A stretch of 64,000 nt of DNA, taken from the NCBI GenBank assembly GCA_965262785.1, contig OZ253559.1, forward strand, positions 1,984,001 through 2,048,000, written 5' to 3'. Under the pieces are notes generated by a model. That model saw only the letters and a program-made list of their open reading frames with translations. It was not told the DNA's origin and made no database searches. Positions 55,503 through 63,998 of this stretch are shown piece by piece. Origin of the DNA: G965218495 sp965262785. GTDB lineage: Bacteria > Bacteroidota > Rhodothermia > Rhodothermales > Bin80. Every line of letters begins with the position of its first letter. Within the stretch, counting starts at the first letter, position 1. The position numbers and the translations under genes are program-made.

Positions 55503-56153
55503 CTATGGGTAGAGCTGGTGCGTTTGCCATTCGTGGCCGCGCCTGTCGAATACAAGTCGTTCATGCAGGCGGTTGGGCTTGCCCTGCCAAAACTCGATGC
55601 GTCCAGGAACAACTCGCCAGCCGCCCCAGAATGGCGGCAGTGGAACCTCTTGGTCACAAAAGCGCTTCTCAAAGCTCCGTACGCGAGATTCCAATTCGGA
55701 CTTTGTAGCAAGGAGCGAACTCTGCAGGCTGGCCCATGCGCTAATCCGGCTACCCCGCGGCCTCGTCCTGAAGTAGGCCGTGGCCTCCTCTGTGGCAACT
55801 TTAGCCACAGTGCCCTCAATGCGGACTTGGCGATCCAGCGCAGCCCAGTGGAGCAGTAGTGCGGCGCGTGGGTTCTGCTTTAGCTCGTCTGATTTTCGGC
55901 TGCCAAAGTTCGTATAGAACACAAAGCCGCGCCGATCAAACTGTTTGAGCAAGACCATGCGTGCAGAAGGAAGACCGCAGGTCGTACATGTAGCCAGCGT
56001 CATTGCTTCCGGCAGGTGCAGCCCTGCATCTGAAGCCTGCCGAAACCACTCGCCAAAAAGTGATATGGGGTCGCGTATCGTGCTCGCGGACAGGCTTCCT
56101 TCAGCCGCGCTTGCCGGCTTGCGGGGTACGCGATCGATGTTGATCAGGGTCAT
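55503..56153 (-). CDS. pdxH: Pyridoxamine 5'-phosphate oxidase
   Basis: This is a 216-residue protein of normal PdxH length. Motifs are DPISLFGEWFRQASDAGLHLPEAM, PSARMVLLKQFDRRGFVFYTN, SRKSDELKQNPRAALLLHW, LDRQVRIEGTVAKV, RPRGSRISAWAS, VPLPPFWGGWRVVPGRIEFWQG and RLHERLVF. It binds FMN and oxidises PNP/PMP to pyridoxal phosphate, the cofactor used by enzymes such as the nearby MetY. It is convergent with ppk1, 127 bases away. Confidence 0.95.
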   Translation of the reverse strand: MTLINIDRVPRKPASAAEGSLSASTIRDPISLFGEWFRQASDAGLHLPEAMTLATCTTCGLPSARMVLLKQFDRRGFVFYTNFGSRKSDELKQNPRAALLLHWAALDRQVRIEGTVAKVATEEATAYFRTRPRGSRISAWASLQSSLLATKSELESRVRSFEKRFCDQEVPLPPFWGGWRVVPGRIEFWQGKPNRLHERLVFDRRGHEWQTHQLYP

Positions 56154-56246
56154 CGGTACCGATGCAGATCCTGTGTCCTAGCCTGATCACGTTCAACCAC
56201 ACGCAACTTCAGCGGTTCGGCCTTGCGCTGCATTGCGTATCGGTCT

Positions 56247-57074
56247 CTAGAACACTTCACGGACGAAGCGCTGAGCCTCCATGGGTGTGCGTACGTAGCC
56301 CGTATGGGGTTGCAACTCCGGCAATGCGATGGGTGGCGGCTCGATTTCTTGGATCGGAATGTGGTTCAGCAGATGATGTATGCAGTTCAGGCGCGCACGC
56401 CGTTTGTTGGTGGCGTTGACGACAAACCAGGGCGATTCCGGCGTATCAGTGTACAGCATCATCTGGTCCTTGGCCCGGGAATAGTCATCCCATCGGGCCC
56501 TGGAGTGCAGATCCATCGGGCTGATCTTCCACCGGCGCGTAGGGTCGTCAATCCGCTTTTGAAAACGCCGCGCCTGCTCTTCTGCGCTGACGGAAAACCA
56601 GTACTTCAGCAGCTTGATGCCCGAGCTAATGATCATGCGCTCAAATGCAGGGCATGTGCGCAAGAATTCCATGTACTCTGCAACCGTGCAGAATCCCATC
56701 ACGTGCTCTACGCCGGCGCGGTTGTACCAGCTTCGGTCAAAAAGCACCATCTCGCCCGCCGCGGGCAAGTGCGCGACATACCGCTGGAAGTACCATTGCG
56801 ACTTCTCGCGGTCGTTTGGTTTGTCCAGAGCTACTACCCGGCACACCCGAGGATTGAGCGGCTGCGTGATACGCTTGATAGTGCCGCCCTTGCCTGCTGC
56901 ATCGCGCCCCTCAAAAAGCACGCAGACTCTTAGTCCCTCTGTACGGATGTAACGCTGAAGCTTTGCCAGTTGGACATGAAGGGTCGCCAGTTCTCTTTCG
57001 TAGCGCTTCCTTGTGAGGCTACGGGGGGAGTGTTCGGGCGCCAGAGGGGCCGAAGAATCAGTGTGGCCAGCCAT
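56247..57074 (-). CDS. ppk2: Polyphosphate kinase 2 family protein
   Basis: The 275-residue product has Walker A VLFEGRDAAGKGGTIKRIT, FQRYVAHLPAAGEMVLFDRSWYNRAGVE (Walker B and lid start), KYWFSVSAEEQARRF and the C-terminal SPWFVVNATNKRRARLNCIHHLL. These are the class I PPK2 signatures. Such enzymes use polyphosphate to phosphorylate nucleoside diphosphates, complementing PPK1. It shares a divergent intergenic region with metY. Confidence 0.94.
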   Translation of the reverse strand: MAGHTDSSAPLAPEHSPRSLTRKRYERELATLHVQLAKLQRYIRTEGLRVCVLFEGRDAAGKGGTIKRITQPLNPRVCRVVALDKPNDREKSQWYFQRYVAHLPAAGEMVLFDRSWYNRAGVEHVMGFCTVAEYMEFLRTCPAFERMIISSGIKLLKYWFSVSAEEQARRFQKRIDDPTRRWKISPMDLHSRARWDDYSRAKDQMMLYTDTPESPWFVVNATNKRRARLNCIHHLLNHIPIQEIEPPPIALPELQPHTGYVRTPMEAQRFVREVF

Positions 57075-57180
57075 GGGGTCATCGGAATTGTGAATATCTC
57101 TCTGCCTTTTCGTGTGTTCGGAACACAGCTGCCAGTCTTAGGGTGAGACGTGCCTTTTCGGCAGCCCCACGAAGCACGCA

Positions 57181-58488
57181 ATGAGTCAGCAAGATAACAA
57201 GGATAGAGGTCGTTCGTTCGGCTTTGATACGCGCATGTTGCATGCTGGGCACATCCCCGATGCAACTACGGGCGCTCGCGCTGTTCCGATATACCAGACG
57301 ACTTCCTACGTTTTTGACAGCGCAGACTACGCCGCGCAGCTCTTTGGTCTAAAGCAGTACGGCAACATCTACACGCGCATTAACAACCCCACCACGGCAG
57401 TCTTCGAGGAGCGGATGGCATCGTTGGAGGAAGGCGCTGGTGCTGTCGCCACTGCCAGCGGCATGGCTGCACAGCTGGTAACCATGATGACGCTCCTAGA
57501 ACCGGGCGACGAGGTCGTGTCTTCGCAGCACCTCTACGGGGGTACGCGGACCCAGTTTGTACACACCTTTCGCAAGCTTGGCGTGACGGCCCATTTTGTC
57601 GATCCGGACGACTTCGACGCATGGGAAGCCGCGATTACGCCAAACACTAAGGCGCTTTATGGCGAAACGATCGGCAACCCTCAGGGCAGCGTACTCGACA
57701 TAGCGCGCTTGGCAGCGCTCGCGGAAGCAAACTACCTGCCGCTGGTAATTGATAACACCTTTGCTACACCCTACCTCTGTCGTCCCCTGACCTTTGGTGC
57801 AAACATTGCCCTGCATTCGGCGACGAAGTTTATCGGCGGGCACGGCAACTCCATCGCCGGCGTCATTGTCGAGTCGGGCGAATTTGATTATAGCCACTAC
57901 GGCGCGATAGCGAATCCTTCGCCTTCGTATCACAATCTTCGGTTTTATGACACCTTTGGGCATCACGCTTTCCTGATGAAGGCGCGTGTGGAAACTCTTC
58001 GTGATACAGGAGCGTGTCTGTCGCCGTTTAACGCGTTTCTGCTGGTGCAGGGCCTTGAAACGTTGTCGCTTCGAATGGAGCGCCATGTACAAAATGCAGT
58101 GGACGTAGCTACCTACTTGGAAGCCCACCCGAAGGTAGACTGGGTCGCATATCCTGGCCTTGAGAGCAGCCCGTATAACGCGCTGGCGAACAAGTACTTG
58201 CCCAAGGGGCCCGGCAGCGTGTTTTCGCTTGGGCTTTGCGGAGAGGGTCTGGCGGTGCGCGCGAAAGGAAAAGCATTTATCGAGTCATTAGACTTATTTT
58301 CGCATCTTGCCAACGTGGGGGATGCGCGCAGCCTTGTCATTCACCCGGCCTCTACCACGCATCAGCAGCTTTCGGACGAAGAGCTGCTAGCTAGCGGCGT
58401 GGGACCGGGAATGATCCGTTTATCTGTTGGACTGGAAACGATTGAGGATCTACTATGGGATTTGGATCAAGCCTTGCATGCGATTTAA
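57181..58488 (+). CDS. metY: O-acetylhomoserine sulfhydrylase / aminocarboxypropyltransferase
   Basis: This is a 435-residue Cys/Met metabolism PLP enzyme. Features: FDTRMLHAGHIPDATTGARAVPIYQTTSYVF, YTRINNPTTAVFEERMA, GAVATASGMAAQLV, LYGETIGNPQGSVLDI, IDNTFATPYLCRPL, the PLP-lysine motif ALHSATKFIGGHGNSIAG, and LVIHPASTTHQQLSDEE. The long insert around residues 230-280 is typical of MetY rather than MetB or MetC. It makes homocysteine (or methionine) from O-acetylhomoserine and sulfide. The next gene starts inside its last codons. Confidence 0.94.
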   Translation: MSQQDNKDRGRSFGFDTRMLHAGHIPDATTGARAVPIYQTTSYVFDSADYAAQLFGLKQYGNIYTRINNPTTAVFEERMASLEEGAGAVATASGMAAQLVTMMTLLEPGDEVVSSQHLYGGTRTQFVHTFRKLGVTAHFVDPDDFDAWEAAITPNTKALYGETIGNPQGSVLDIARLAALAEANYLPLVIDNTFATPYLCRPLTFGANIALHSATKFIGGHGNSIAGVIVESGEFDYSHYGAIANPSPSYHNLRFYDTFGHHAFLMKARVETLRDTGACLSPFNAFLLVQGLETLSLRMERHVQNAVDVATYLEAHPKVDWVAYPGLESSPYNALANKYLPKGPGSVFSLGLCGEGLAVRAKGKAFIESLDLFSHLANVGDARSLVIHPASTTHQQLSDEELLASGVGPGMIRLSVGLETIEDLLWDLDQALHAI

Positions 58489-58994
58489 CGCTGAATTCCG
58501 CACTTACGCCCGCACTTAAGGCGAAGTACCAAGACCAAGGCGCAATTCGACGTGTGCTCGGACAGGCGCGTACGGTGGCGATGGTGGGCCTTTCAACGCA
58601 CCGCCAAAAGGCCAGCTACTTCGTCGCAACGTATCTGGCCTCCCACGGATTTCGAGTTATCCCCGTCCATCCCAAGGCGAATGAGATTCTAGGCGAAAAG
58701 GCCTATCCCACACTCCTTGACGTTGAGGGCGCTGTGGACTTGGTCACGGTATTCCGGCCAGCGCATGAGGCTCCGCGATACGCGCACCAGGCCGTGAAAA
58801 TTGGGGCGAAAGTCTTTTGGCTGCAGCTACGGATCGTTAGCGAGGAAGCTGCGCGGATTGCAGAGGCCGGCGGCCTGACTGTTGTGATGGATCGGTGTGT
58901 GAAGATGGAACATGGCCGCTACGATGGCACTATGCACTTCGTCGGAATGAACACGGGCATCCTAACAGCGCGACGTGCTCGGCGTTGGCTCTAA
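58455..58994 (+). CDS. CoA-binding (Rossmann) domain protein
   Basis: This 179-residue protein starts at an ATG 34 bases inside metY, in another frame. The CoA_binding fold is seen in TVAMVGLSTHRQKASYFVATYLASHGFRVIPVHPKANEILGEKAYPTL, VDLVTVFRPAHEAPRYAHQAVKIGAKVFWLQLRIVSEEAARIAEAGGLTVVMDRCVKMEHGR. The conserved Cys in MDRCVKMEH is typical of YccU-type proteins. Role unknown in general. The overlap with metY suggests a link with sulfur amino-acid or acyl-CoA control. Confidence 0.88.
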   Translation: MGFGSSLACDLTLNSALTPALKAKYQDQGAIRRVLGQARTVAMVGLSTHRQKASYFVATYLASHGFRVIPVHPKANEILGEKAYPTLLDVEGAVDLVTVFRPAHEAPRYAHQAVKIGAKVFWLQLRIVSEEAARIAEAGGLTVVMDRCVKMEHGRYDGTMHFVGMNTGILTARRARRWL

Positions 58995-58997
58995 AGA

Positions 58998-59990
58998 CTA
59001 GAGCTTAGCGGACGAAAGGGGAATCACGTAGCGCGGCGACACCAATTCGGTGTCTTCGAAATACTCCACTACCTGCGCCAGGAGGTTCGTTTTCGGTTGG
59101 AAAACTGTCACGGCCTTGCATACGCGGTCGTCGGCTGACTCCCATGCGTGTTCTATCGACTTGACCTTGCCAACTTCCAGCGGTCCTACGGCACCGAGCC
59201 GCGGAAGCGTCTCAGGTGGGTCCTCTAGGCTGGAATGCATTATTGAGCCGTCATGGGAAGCGACATAGATCTCAGCCAACGGGCTTGTGTCGGCGACGCG
59301 GCGAAGGCACCCGTCAACGGTGGCGGCTGACCAGCCAGCCGTTGCAGCGCTGTTGACCAGCGCAGCCGCAAGGGTGCAGTGGACAGCCATCTGCTTGGAG
59401 AGTATCGCTTCAAAGACCGAGCGGACCTCCGGCGAGCGCGCGGTACTCGCAGCGTCCAGCAGGTCGTATTCCCCAAAGGCGGCCAGCACCGCCGTCATTA
59501 CCGGCGACGCGTATGTATCGGTAAGCAGCCCTTGCTCTTCAAAGGCCAGCGCGTTGCCGACCTGTACGATGCGGTGCTTGTCAACCCCATTGACGCCCAC
59601 GTACTTGAAGATTTCCCAGTCAATTTCCCGGTTCTGAGCCTGCTGCGTGACCACAGCGTTGCTTTCTGTCGGTTCACTTAGCAGTGTATAGAATGTAGAC
59701 GCTTGCCTCTGAATAGCGGGGTCGGGGCTGAAGGCAAATGGCACCAGATTACCGCTCTCGTCCCGCACGTTGGTTAGGTATGCACGGCCGGATTCATCGG
59801 TAATCCACAATTCATCCAAGACCGTGGATTCCACTACCTCATCCAAAATACCGATTACCTGCTCCGGGGACCAGCCAGCAGCCTCGGCAGCGGCCACCAA
59901 GTGGGCGGCGATGCGCGCCTGTCCCGTCATCTGGCGGTCCAGCATCTGATCAAGCGCTCTGGCGACAGTGCCTAGCGATAGTCTTCGCAT
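58998..59990 (-). CDS. Two-module Cache/sensor-like protein without output domain
   Basis: This 330-residue protein has no signal peptide or membrane segment. It contains two related modules. Module 1 (about 10-170) has MLDRQMTGQARIAAHLVAAA, AGWSPEQVIGILDEVVEST, ELWITDESGRAYLTN, RQASTFYTLL and WEIFKYVGVNGVDKHRIVQVG. Module 2 (about 190-320) has ILSKQMAVHCTLAAALVNSA, AGWSAATVDGCLRRVADTS and EIYVASHDGSIMHSS. The FKYVGVxGVDxxRIVQVG phrase is seen in sensory (Cache-like) domains of bacterial transducers. No kinase, HAMP or receiver domain follows. It could bind a small ligand in the cytoplasm. The family call is tentative. Confidence 0.55.
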   Translation of the reverse strand: MRRLSLGTVARALDQMLDRQMTGQARIAAHLVAAAEAAGWSPEQVIGILDEVVESTVLDELWITDESGRAYLTNVRDESGNLVPFAFSPDPAIQRQASTFYTLLSEPTESNAVVTQQAQNREIDWEIFKYVGVNGVDKHRIVQVGNALAFEEQGLLTDTYASPVMTAVLAAFGEYDLLDAASTARSPEVRSVFEAILSKQMAVHCTLAAALVNSAATAGWSAATVDGCLRRVADTSPLAEIYVASHDGSIMHSSLEDPPETLPRLGAVGPLEVGKVKSIEHAWESADDRVCKAVTVFQPKTNLLAQVVEYFEDTELVSPRYVIPLSSAKL

Positions 59991-60115
59991 GTTCTAGCAA
60001 ATTGTGCGTGTCCGACTCGCAAGGAGTCTAAGCAGTCAATGTAGTACCTAGTCCAAGTGCAATCCCGCAACCCATAGCGAAAATCCGCATTAGGACGTAT
60101 AATTTACGGTTTCTA

Positions 60116-62374
60116 ATGGATTCGAACAACGCTATTGTTATGCGCTCAACAATCTCTTTCGGACTCGTCTTAGTCCTCACGCATTGCTTGGTGCTCACAT
60201 CGGGAGCGCAGGCCATCACCGGCTTTACGGAGGAGGGTGCAAGGGCACAACGCTCCCTGGAGCAGCAGCTTGACGGGTTTCTGGATACGGAGAACCTGCG
60301 CTCGTGGATGCAGCGGATGACCGCCAAGCCTCAGCATGTCGGCTCTCCCCACGCCAAAGCAAACGCGGAATTTATGGTGAATCTGTTCAACCAGTGGGGC
60401 TACGATGCCCGGCTTGCCCGCTACGATGTCTTGGTCCCGATGCCCATCACGCGTCACCTTGAGATGCTTGAGCCTAGCAGCTTTGTGGCCAAATTGATTG
60501 AGCCCGGCCTTGCCCAGGATGCAACTTCAACAGTCCGTGAGAACCGGTTGCCGCCGTACAATGCCTACTCTGCGGACGGCGATGTGACCGCGGAACTGGT
60601 GTATGTAAACCAGGGTCTGCCGCGTGACTACGAAGTGCTGGACCGACATGGGATCGATGTTGCTGGCAAGATAGTTATCGCGCGTTATGGCGGTTCGTGG
60701 CGTGGCCTGAAGCCGAAGCTTGCTGCTGAGCACGGCGCGGTGGGGTGTATCCTGTATTCTGACCCGCGCGACGATGGCTTTTTTCAGGGGGACGTGTATC
60801 CAGAGGGACCGTACCGCATGGGCTACGGCACCCAGCGCGGCTCCGTGCTCGATATGCCCCAGGCTCCGGGGGACCCTTTGACGCCTGGCTACGGCGCGAC
60901 GCCTGATGCTGAACGGCTGCCATTGGAAGAGGCAAAGGGCCTCGCGAAGATTCCGGTTCTGCCTATCGGGTATGCCGATGCCGAGCCGCTGCTTAAGGCG
61001 CTGGCAGGCCCCGTAGCCCCGGCCGCCTGGCGGGGTGCGCTACCAATGACTTATCATATCGGTCCTGGACCGGCGCGGGTGCGCATCAAGCTGGAGTTTT
61101 CCTGGGACGTAGTGCCTGCCTACAACGTCATTGCGCTGCTGCGGGGCAGTGAGTTCCCGGATGAGTGGGTGTTGCGTGGTAACCACCGCGACGGTTGGGT
61201 GTTTGGGGCCTCCGACCCCATCAGTGGAATGGTGGCACTGATGGAAGAGGCCAGGGCAGTTGGAGAGCTTGCCGCGCAAGGGAAGCGTCCAAAGCGCACG
61301 ATTGTCTATGCCGGGTGGGATGCCGAAGAGCCCGGTCTACTTGGCTCTACCGAATGGGCTGAACACCACGCGGACGAGCTACGTGAGAAGGCCGTCGCGT
61401 ACATCAACTCTGACGGCAACGGGCGGGGGTTTCTGGGAGCCGGAGGGTCCCATACGCTGGAGCGCCTAGTAAACGAGGTTGCCGCGTCCGTCACCGATCC
61501 ACAGACGGGTGTATCGGTGGCTGAGCGCCTGCGGGCCCGGCGCCAGGTTAGCGGCAACAAAGAGGCTGATGGAAACGAAGACCTGCGCATCTCGCCCTTA
61601 GGGTCGGGTTCCGACTACTCGCCATTCTTGCAGCACTTGGCGATAGCTTCGCTTAACATCGGCTTTGGTGGTGAGAACGGCGGAGGCTCGTACCATTCAG
61701 CCTTTGATTCGTATGACCACTACACGCGTTTTCAGGACCCGGGCTTCGCCTATGGACGCGCTTTGGCACAGGTGGGTGGGCGCCTGACGCTACGCATGGC
61801 TAATGCGGATATTCTTCCATTCAGGATACAGAATTGGGTGTTTCAGGTGGCAAAGTATGTCGACGAGGTGGAGAGCCTAACCGGCAGTATGCGCGAAGAG
61901 TCCGCCCGCCACAATCTCCTCGTGGAGAGTGACGCCTTTACCTTGGCAAGCGATCCTCGCAAGCCTTTTGTTGCCCCGGATCCCAAGGGGCCTGTGCCCC
62001 ACTTGAATTTTGCGCCCCTGCGCAATAGCCTGGTTGTATTGAAGGAGCGCGCAAGGGTGCACGATGCCGCAATGCAGGCGCATGGCACGAGCTTAGACCG
62101 ACAACAGCAGCGGGCACTAAACGAGATCCTCATGCATCTGGAGCGCGCAATGTCGCGTAGCGAGGGACTGCCCGGCCGCCCGTGGTATCGTCACCAAATC
62201 TATGCGCCCGGTTTGTTGACGGGATACGGAGTAAAGACGCTGCCCGGCGTGCGGGAAGCCATTGAAGCGCGTGACTGGGATGAAGCCGAGTCGCAGGTCG
62301 TGATTGCTGCTGGCGTTCTAGATCGAGTAGCCTCGGAGATCGCTCGAGCCACGTTGATTTTGCAAGGTCAGTGA
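60116..62374 (+). CDS. Glutamate carboxypeptidase II-like M28 metallopeptidase, exported
   Basis: This is a 752-residue protein (744 if the ATG at 60140 is used), with signal segment STISFGLVLVLTHCLVLTSGAQA. Order: protease part 1, PA (apical) domain (GKIVIARYGGSWRGLKPKLAAEHGAVGCILYSD), M28 catalytic domain and a helical TfR-like dimerisation domain. Zinc ligands: GNHRDGWVFGASDPISG (His, Asp), GWDAEEPGLLGSTEWAE (Glu pair), YINSDGNGRG (Asp) and GSYHSAFDSYDHY (His). The GSGSDYSPFLQHLAIAS block also matches NAALADase/PSMA-like enzymes. It removes C-terminal acidic residues from peptides outside the cytoplasm. The following gene starts in its stop (GTGA). Confidence 0.93.
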   Translation: MDSNNAIVMRSTISFGLVLVLTHCLVLTSGAQAITGFTEEGARAQRSLEQQLDGFLDTENLRSWMQRMTAKPQHVGSPHAKANAEFMVNLFNQWGYDARLARYDVLVPMPITRHLEMLEPSSFVAKLIEPGLAQDATSTVRENRLPPYNAYSADGDVTAELVYVNQGLPRDYEVLDRHGIDVAGKIVIARYGGSWRGLKPKLAAEHGAVGCILYSDPRDDGFFQGDVYPEGPYRMGYGTQRGSVLDMPQAPGDPLTPGYGATPDAERLPLEEAKGLAKIPVLPIGYADAEPLLKALAGPVAPAAWRGALPMTYHIGPGPARVRIKLEFSWDVVPAYNVIALLRGSEFPDEWVLRGNHRDGWVFGASDPISGMVALMEEARAVGELAAQGKRPKRTIVYAGWDAEEPGLLGSTEWAEHHADELREKAVAYINSDGNGRGFLGAGGSHTLERLVNEVAASVTDPQTGVSVAERLRARRQVSGNKEADGNEDLRISPLGSGSDYSPFLQHLAIASLNIGFGGENGGGSYHSAFDSYDHYTRFQDPGFAYGRALAQVGGRLTLRMANADILPFRIQNWVFQVAKYVDEVESLTGSMREESARHNLLVESDAFTLASDPRKPFVAPDPKGPVPHLNFAPLRNSLVVLKERARVHDAAMQAHGTSLDRQQQRALNEILMHLERAMSRSEGLPGRPWYRHQIYAPGLLTGYGVKTLPGVREAIEARDWDEAESQVVIAAGVLDRVASEIARATLILQGQ

Positions 62375-62859
62375 ACCAAGGCCTGAGCCACAGAGCGTTA
62401 CACGTTCAGAATGTGCTGGCCGCCAACGGCTTGCTTGTTGAAGTCCGTGAGCTTTCTGCCTCAACGCGCACGGCGCAGGATGCGGCCAGCGCTATTGGTT
62501 GTATGCTTGGTCAGATCGTGAAGTCGCTGCTGTTTAAGACAAAGCGCTCGGCGCAACCCATTCTGGTTTTAGCCAGCGGCTCCACACGCGTAGATACCAG
62601 GAAGCTACGCGTGCTGGTCGGAGAGAAGATCGGAAGGGCGGATGCAGACTTTGTGCGTATTCATACTGGGTATGCCATTGGCGGGGTCGCGCCGGTGGGG
62701 CATCCTGCACTGCTGAGAGCGTTTGTGGACCGGGAGCTGCTCCAGTACGACTGCGTGTGGGCCGCGGCGGGCACGCCGCATGCGGTATTTTCGTGCGCGC
62801 CTAGCTTTCTGAAAACGCTGGGTCCCGTAGCAGATCTTAAACTGGATTCAGCACCATGA
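62371..62859 (+). CDS. YbaK/ProX-type aminoacyl-tRNA editing protein
   Basis: The 162-residue product begins with a GTG overlapping the preceding TGA (GTGA at 62371-62374). The YbaK fold is shown by STRTAQDAASAIGCMLGQIVKSLLFK, PILVLASGSTRVDTRKL, GYAIGGVAPVGHP and the closing SCAPSFLKTLG. Such proteins hydrolyse mischarged tRNAs (Cys-tRNA-Pro or Ala-tRNA-Pro); the exact specificity is unknown. The 3' end overlaps the convergent coaX by 23 bases. Confidence 0.88.
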   Translation: MNQGLSHRALHVQNVLAANGLLVEVRELSASTRTAQDAASAIGCMLGQIVKSLLFKTKRSAQPILVLASGSTRVDTRKLRVLVGEKIGRADADFVRIHTGYAIGGVAPVGHPALLRAFVDRELLQYDCVWAAAGTPHAVFSCAPSFLKTLGPVADLKLDSAP

Positions 62860-63577
62860 GATGCCGCACACCTCGCAGGACGAGGTCTGGATCAACATGG
62901 TTGATGCCGGCAATGTGTTGGTGCAGAAAGGCGTGCCATCCTCCGGTGACAACCACAACACGCTGTTTTCCGAGTTCTGACGTGAGGCGTTCCACACTGC
63001 CGCGGACGCGATCTATCAGGCCATAAAGGAGTCCGGATTGCAGCGCCTCATTCGTGGTCATGCCGACCGCTCCAGGCAGCTTGCATGCGGAGACGCGAGG
63101 CAGGGCCGCTGTGCCGCGGGCAAGGGTCCGTCCTTCCAGTTCAGGTCCAACCGCGATAGATCCACCGAGAAACTGTCCATCCCGAATCACATCCACGGTA
63201 AGCGCCGTGCCGGCGTCGACGATGACGGTTGGCAGGCCTTGGCTGTAACAATGCCAGGCCGCGGCAGCGGCGGCGAGCCGGTCCGCTCCTAGGGTGCCGG
63301 GAGTACGGTACTTTAGCGCAAACGGGAGCGAGAGTCCGTGATGCACAGCTAGGATGGGAAGGTTGGAGATGCGCTCCAGCAGCGCCCGAACGCGAACCTG
63401 CTGAGCCGGCACAACGCTGGAGACCCCAATGCGGACAGGCCGATACGCCCGAAGGTCTTCAGCAAGACACTCTTCCCATGTCTCCGACCAAGCGCTTGAG
63501 CGGACAACTATCAATTCATTGTTGTCAAAAAGCGCGGTCTTTATCCGGCTGTTGCCTATGTCTATAGTCAGCCACAT
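62837..63577 (-). CDS. coaX: Type III pantothenate kinase
   Basis: This 246-residue protein has the ASKHA-fold motifs LTIDIGNSRIKTALF (phosphate 1), TPGTLGADRLAAAAAAW (GADR), IVDAGTALTVDVI and FLGGSIAVGPELEGRTLARGTAALP, followed by GLLYGLIDRV and VVVTGGWHAFL. The enzyme phosphorylates pantothenate, the first step of CoA synthesis. It starts 1 base after the birA stop, in the classic birA-coaX order. Confidence 0.93.
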   Translation of the reverse strand: MWLTIDIGNSRIKTALFDNNELIVVRSSAWSETWEECLAEDLRAYRPVRIGVSSVVPAQQVRVRALLERISNLPILAVHHGLSLPFALKYRTPGTLGADRLAAAAAAWHCYSQGLPTVIVDAGTALTVDVIRDGQFLGGSIAVGPELEGRTLARGTAALPRVSACKLPGAVGMTTNEALQSGLLYGLIDRVRGSVERLTSELGKQRVVVVTGGWHAFLHQHIAGINHVDPDLVLRGVRHLMVLNPV

Positions 63578-63578
63578 C

Positions 63579-63998
63579 CTACGCCGGCATTGTCAGCAGC
63601 GCAGGGCCGCCGGTGTGGATGATGCGCTCACCCTCCGGTGTTTGCAACCGTAAAGCCCCGCGATCAGTTACTCCTATTGCAGTACCGATCACCGGAGGCG
63701 GCCCTTGGACATGCATCACTTGCCCAAGTCCTTCCATCCAGAGGGCGTAGGCATCACAAATTCTTGAGGAGTCTTGAAATAGGGTCTCGTAGCGCTCCTC
63801 AAAATTTGCCAAAACACGGGCCAGGAGCGCCGCGCGCGGGACTTGCCGGCCCAATTCCAAGAGCAGAGAAGTCGCACGCTGTTCCAACTCAGGCGGGAAT
63901 GAGTCTTGGTTCACATTGAGGCCAATTCCCAACACGACCACATGTGCGCCGGTGTACGACAGCACGGATTCGAGCAGCATGCCACAGCATTTGCGCCC
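63579..63998 (-). CDS. birA: Biotin-[acetyl-CoA-carboxylase] ligase, C-terminal part (5' end outside window)
   Basis: The open frame enters from the right edge and ends at 63579. It contains RKCCGMLLESVLS (equivalent to the KKLxGILxE strand), VVVLGIGLNVNQDSFPPEL (the IGxGIN-type motif of BirA), ATSLLLELGRQVPRAALLARVLANFEERY and a C-terminal SH3-like barrel (GTAIGVTDRGALRLQTPEGERIIHTG). It attaches biotin to carboxyl-carrier proteins. The N-terminal part including the GRGRxGR biotinyl-AMP motif lies outside the window. It is followed directly by coaX. Confidence 0.9.
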   Translation of the reverse strand, partial: GRKCCGMLLESVLSYTGAHVVVLGIGLNVNQDSFPPELEQRATSLLLELGRQVPRAALLARVLANFEERYETLFQDSSRICDAYALWMEGLGQVMHVQGPPPVIGTAIGVTDRGALRLQTPEGERIIHTGGPALLTMPA

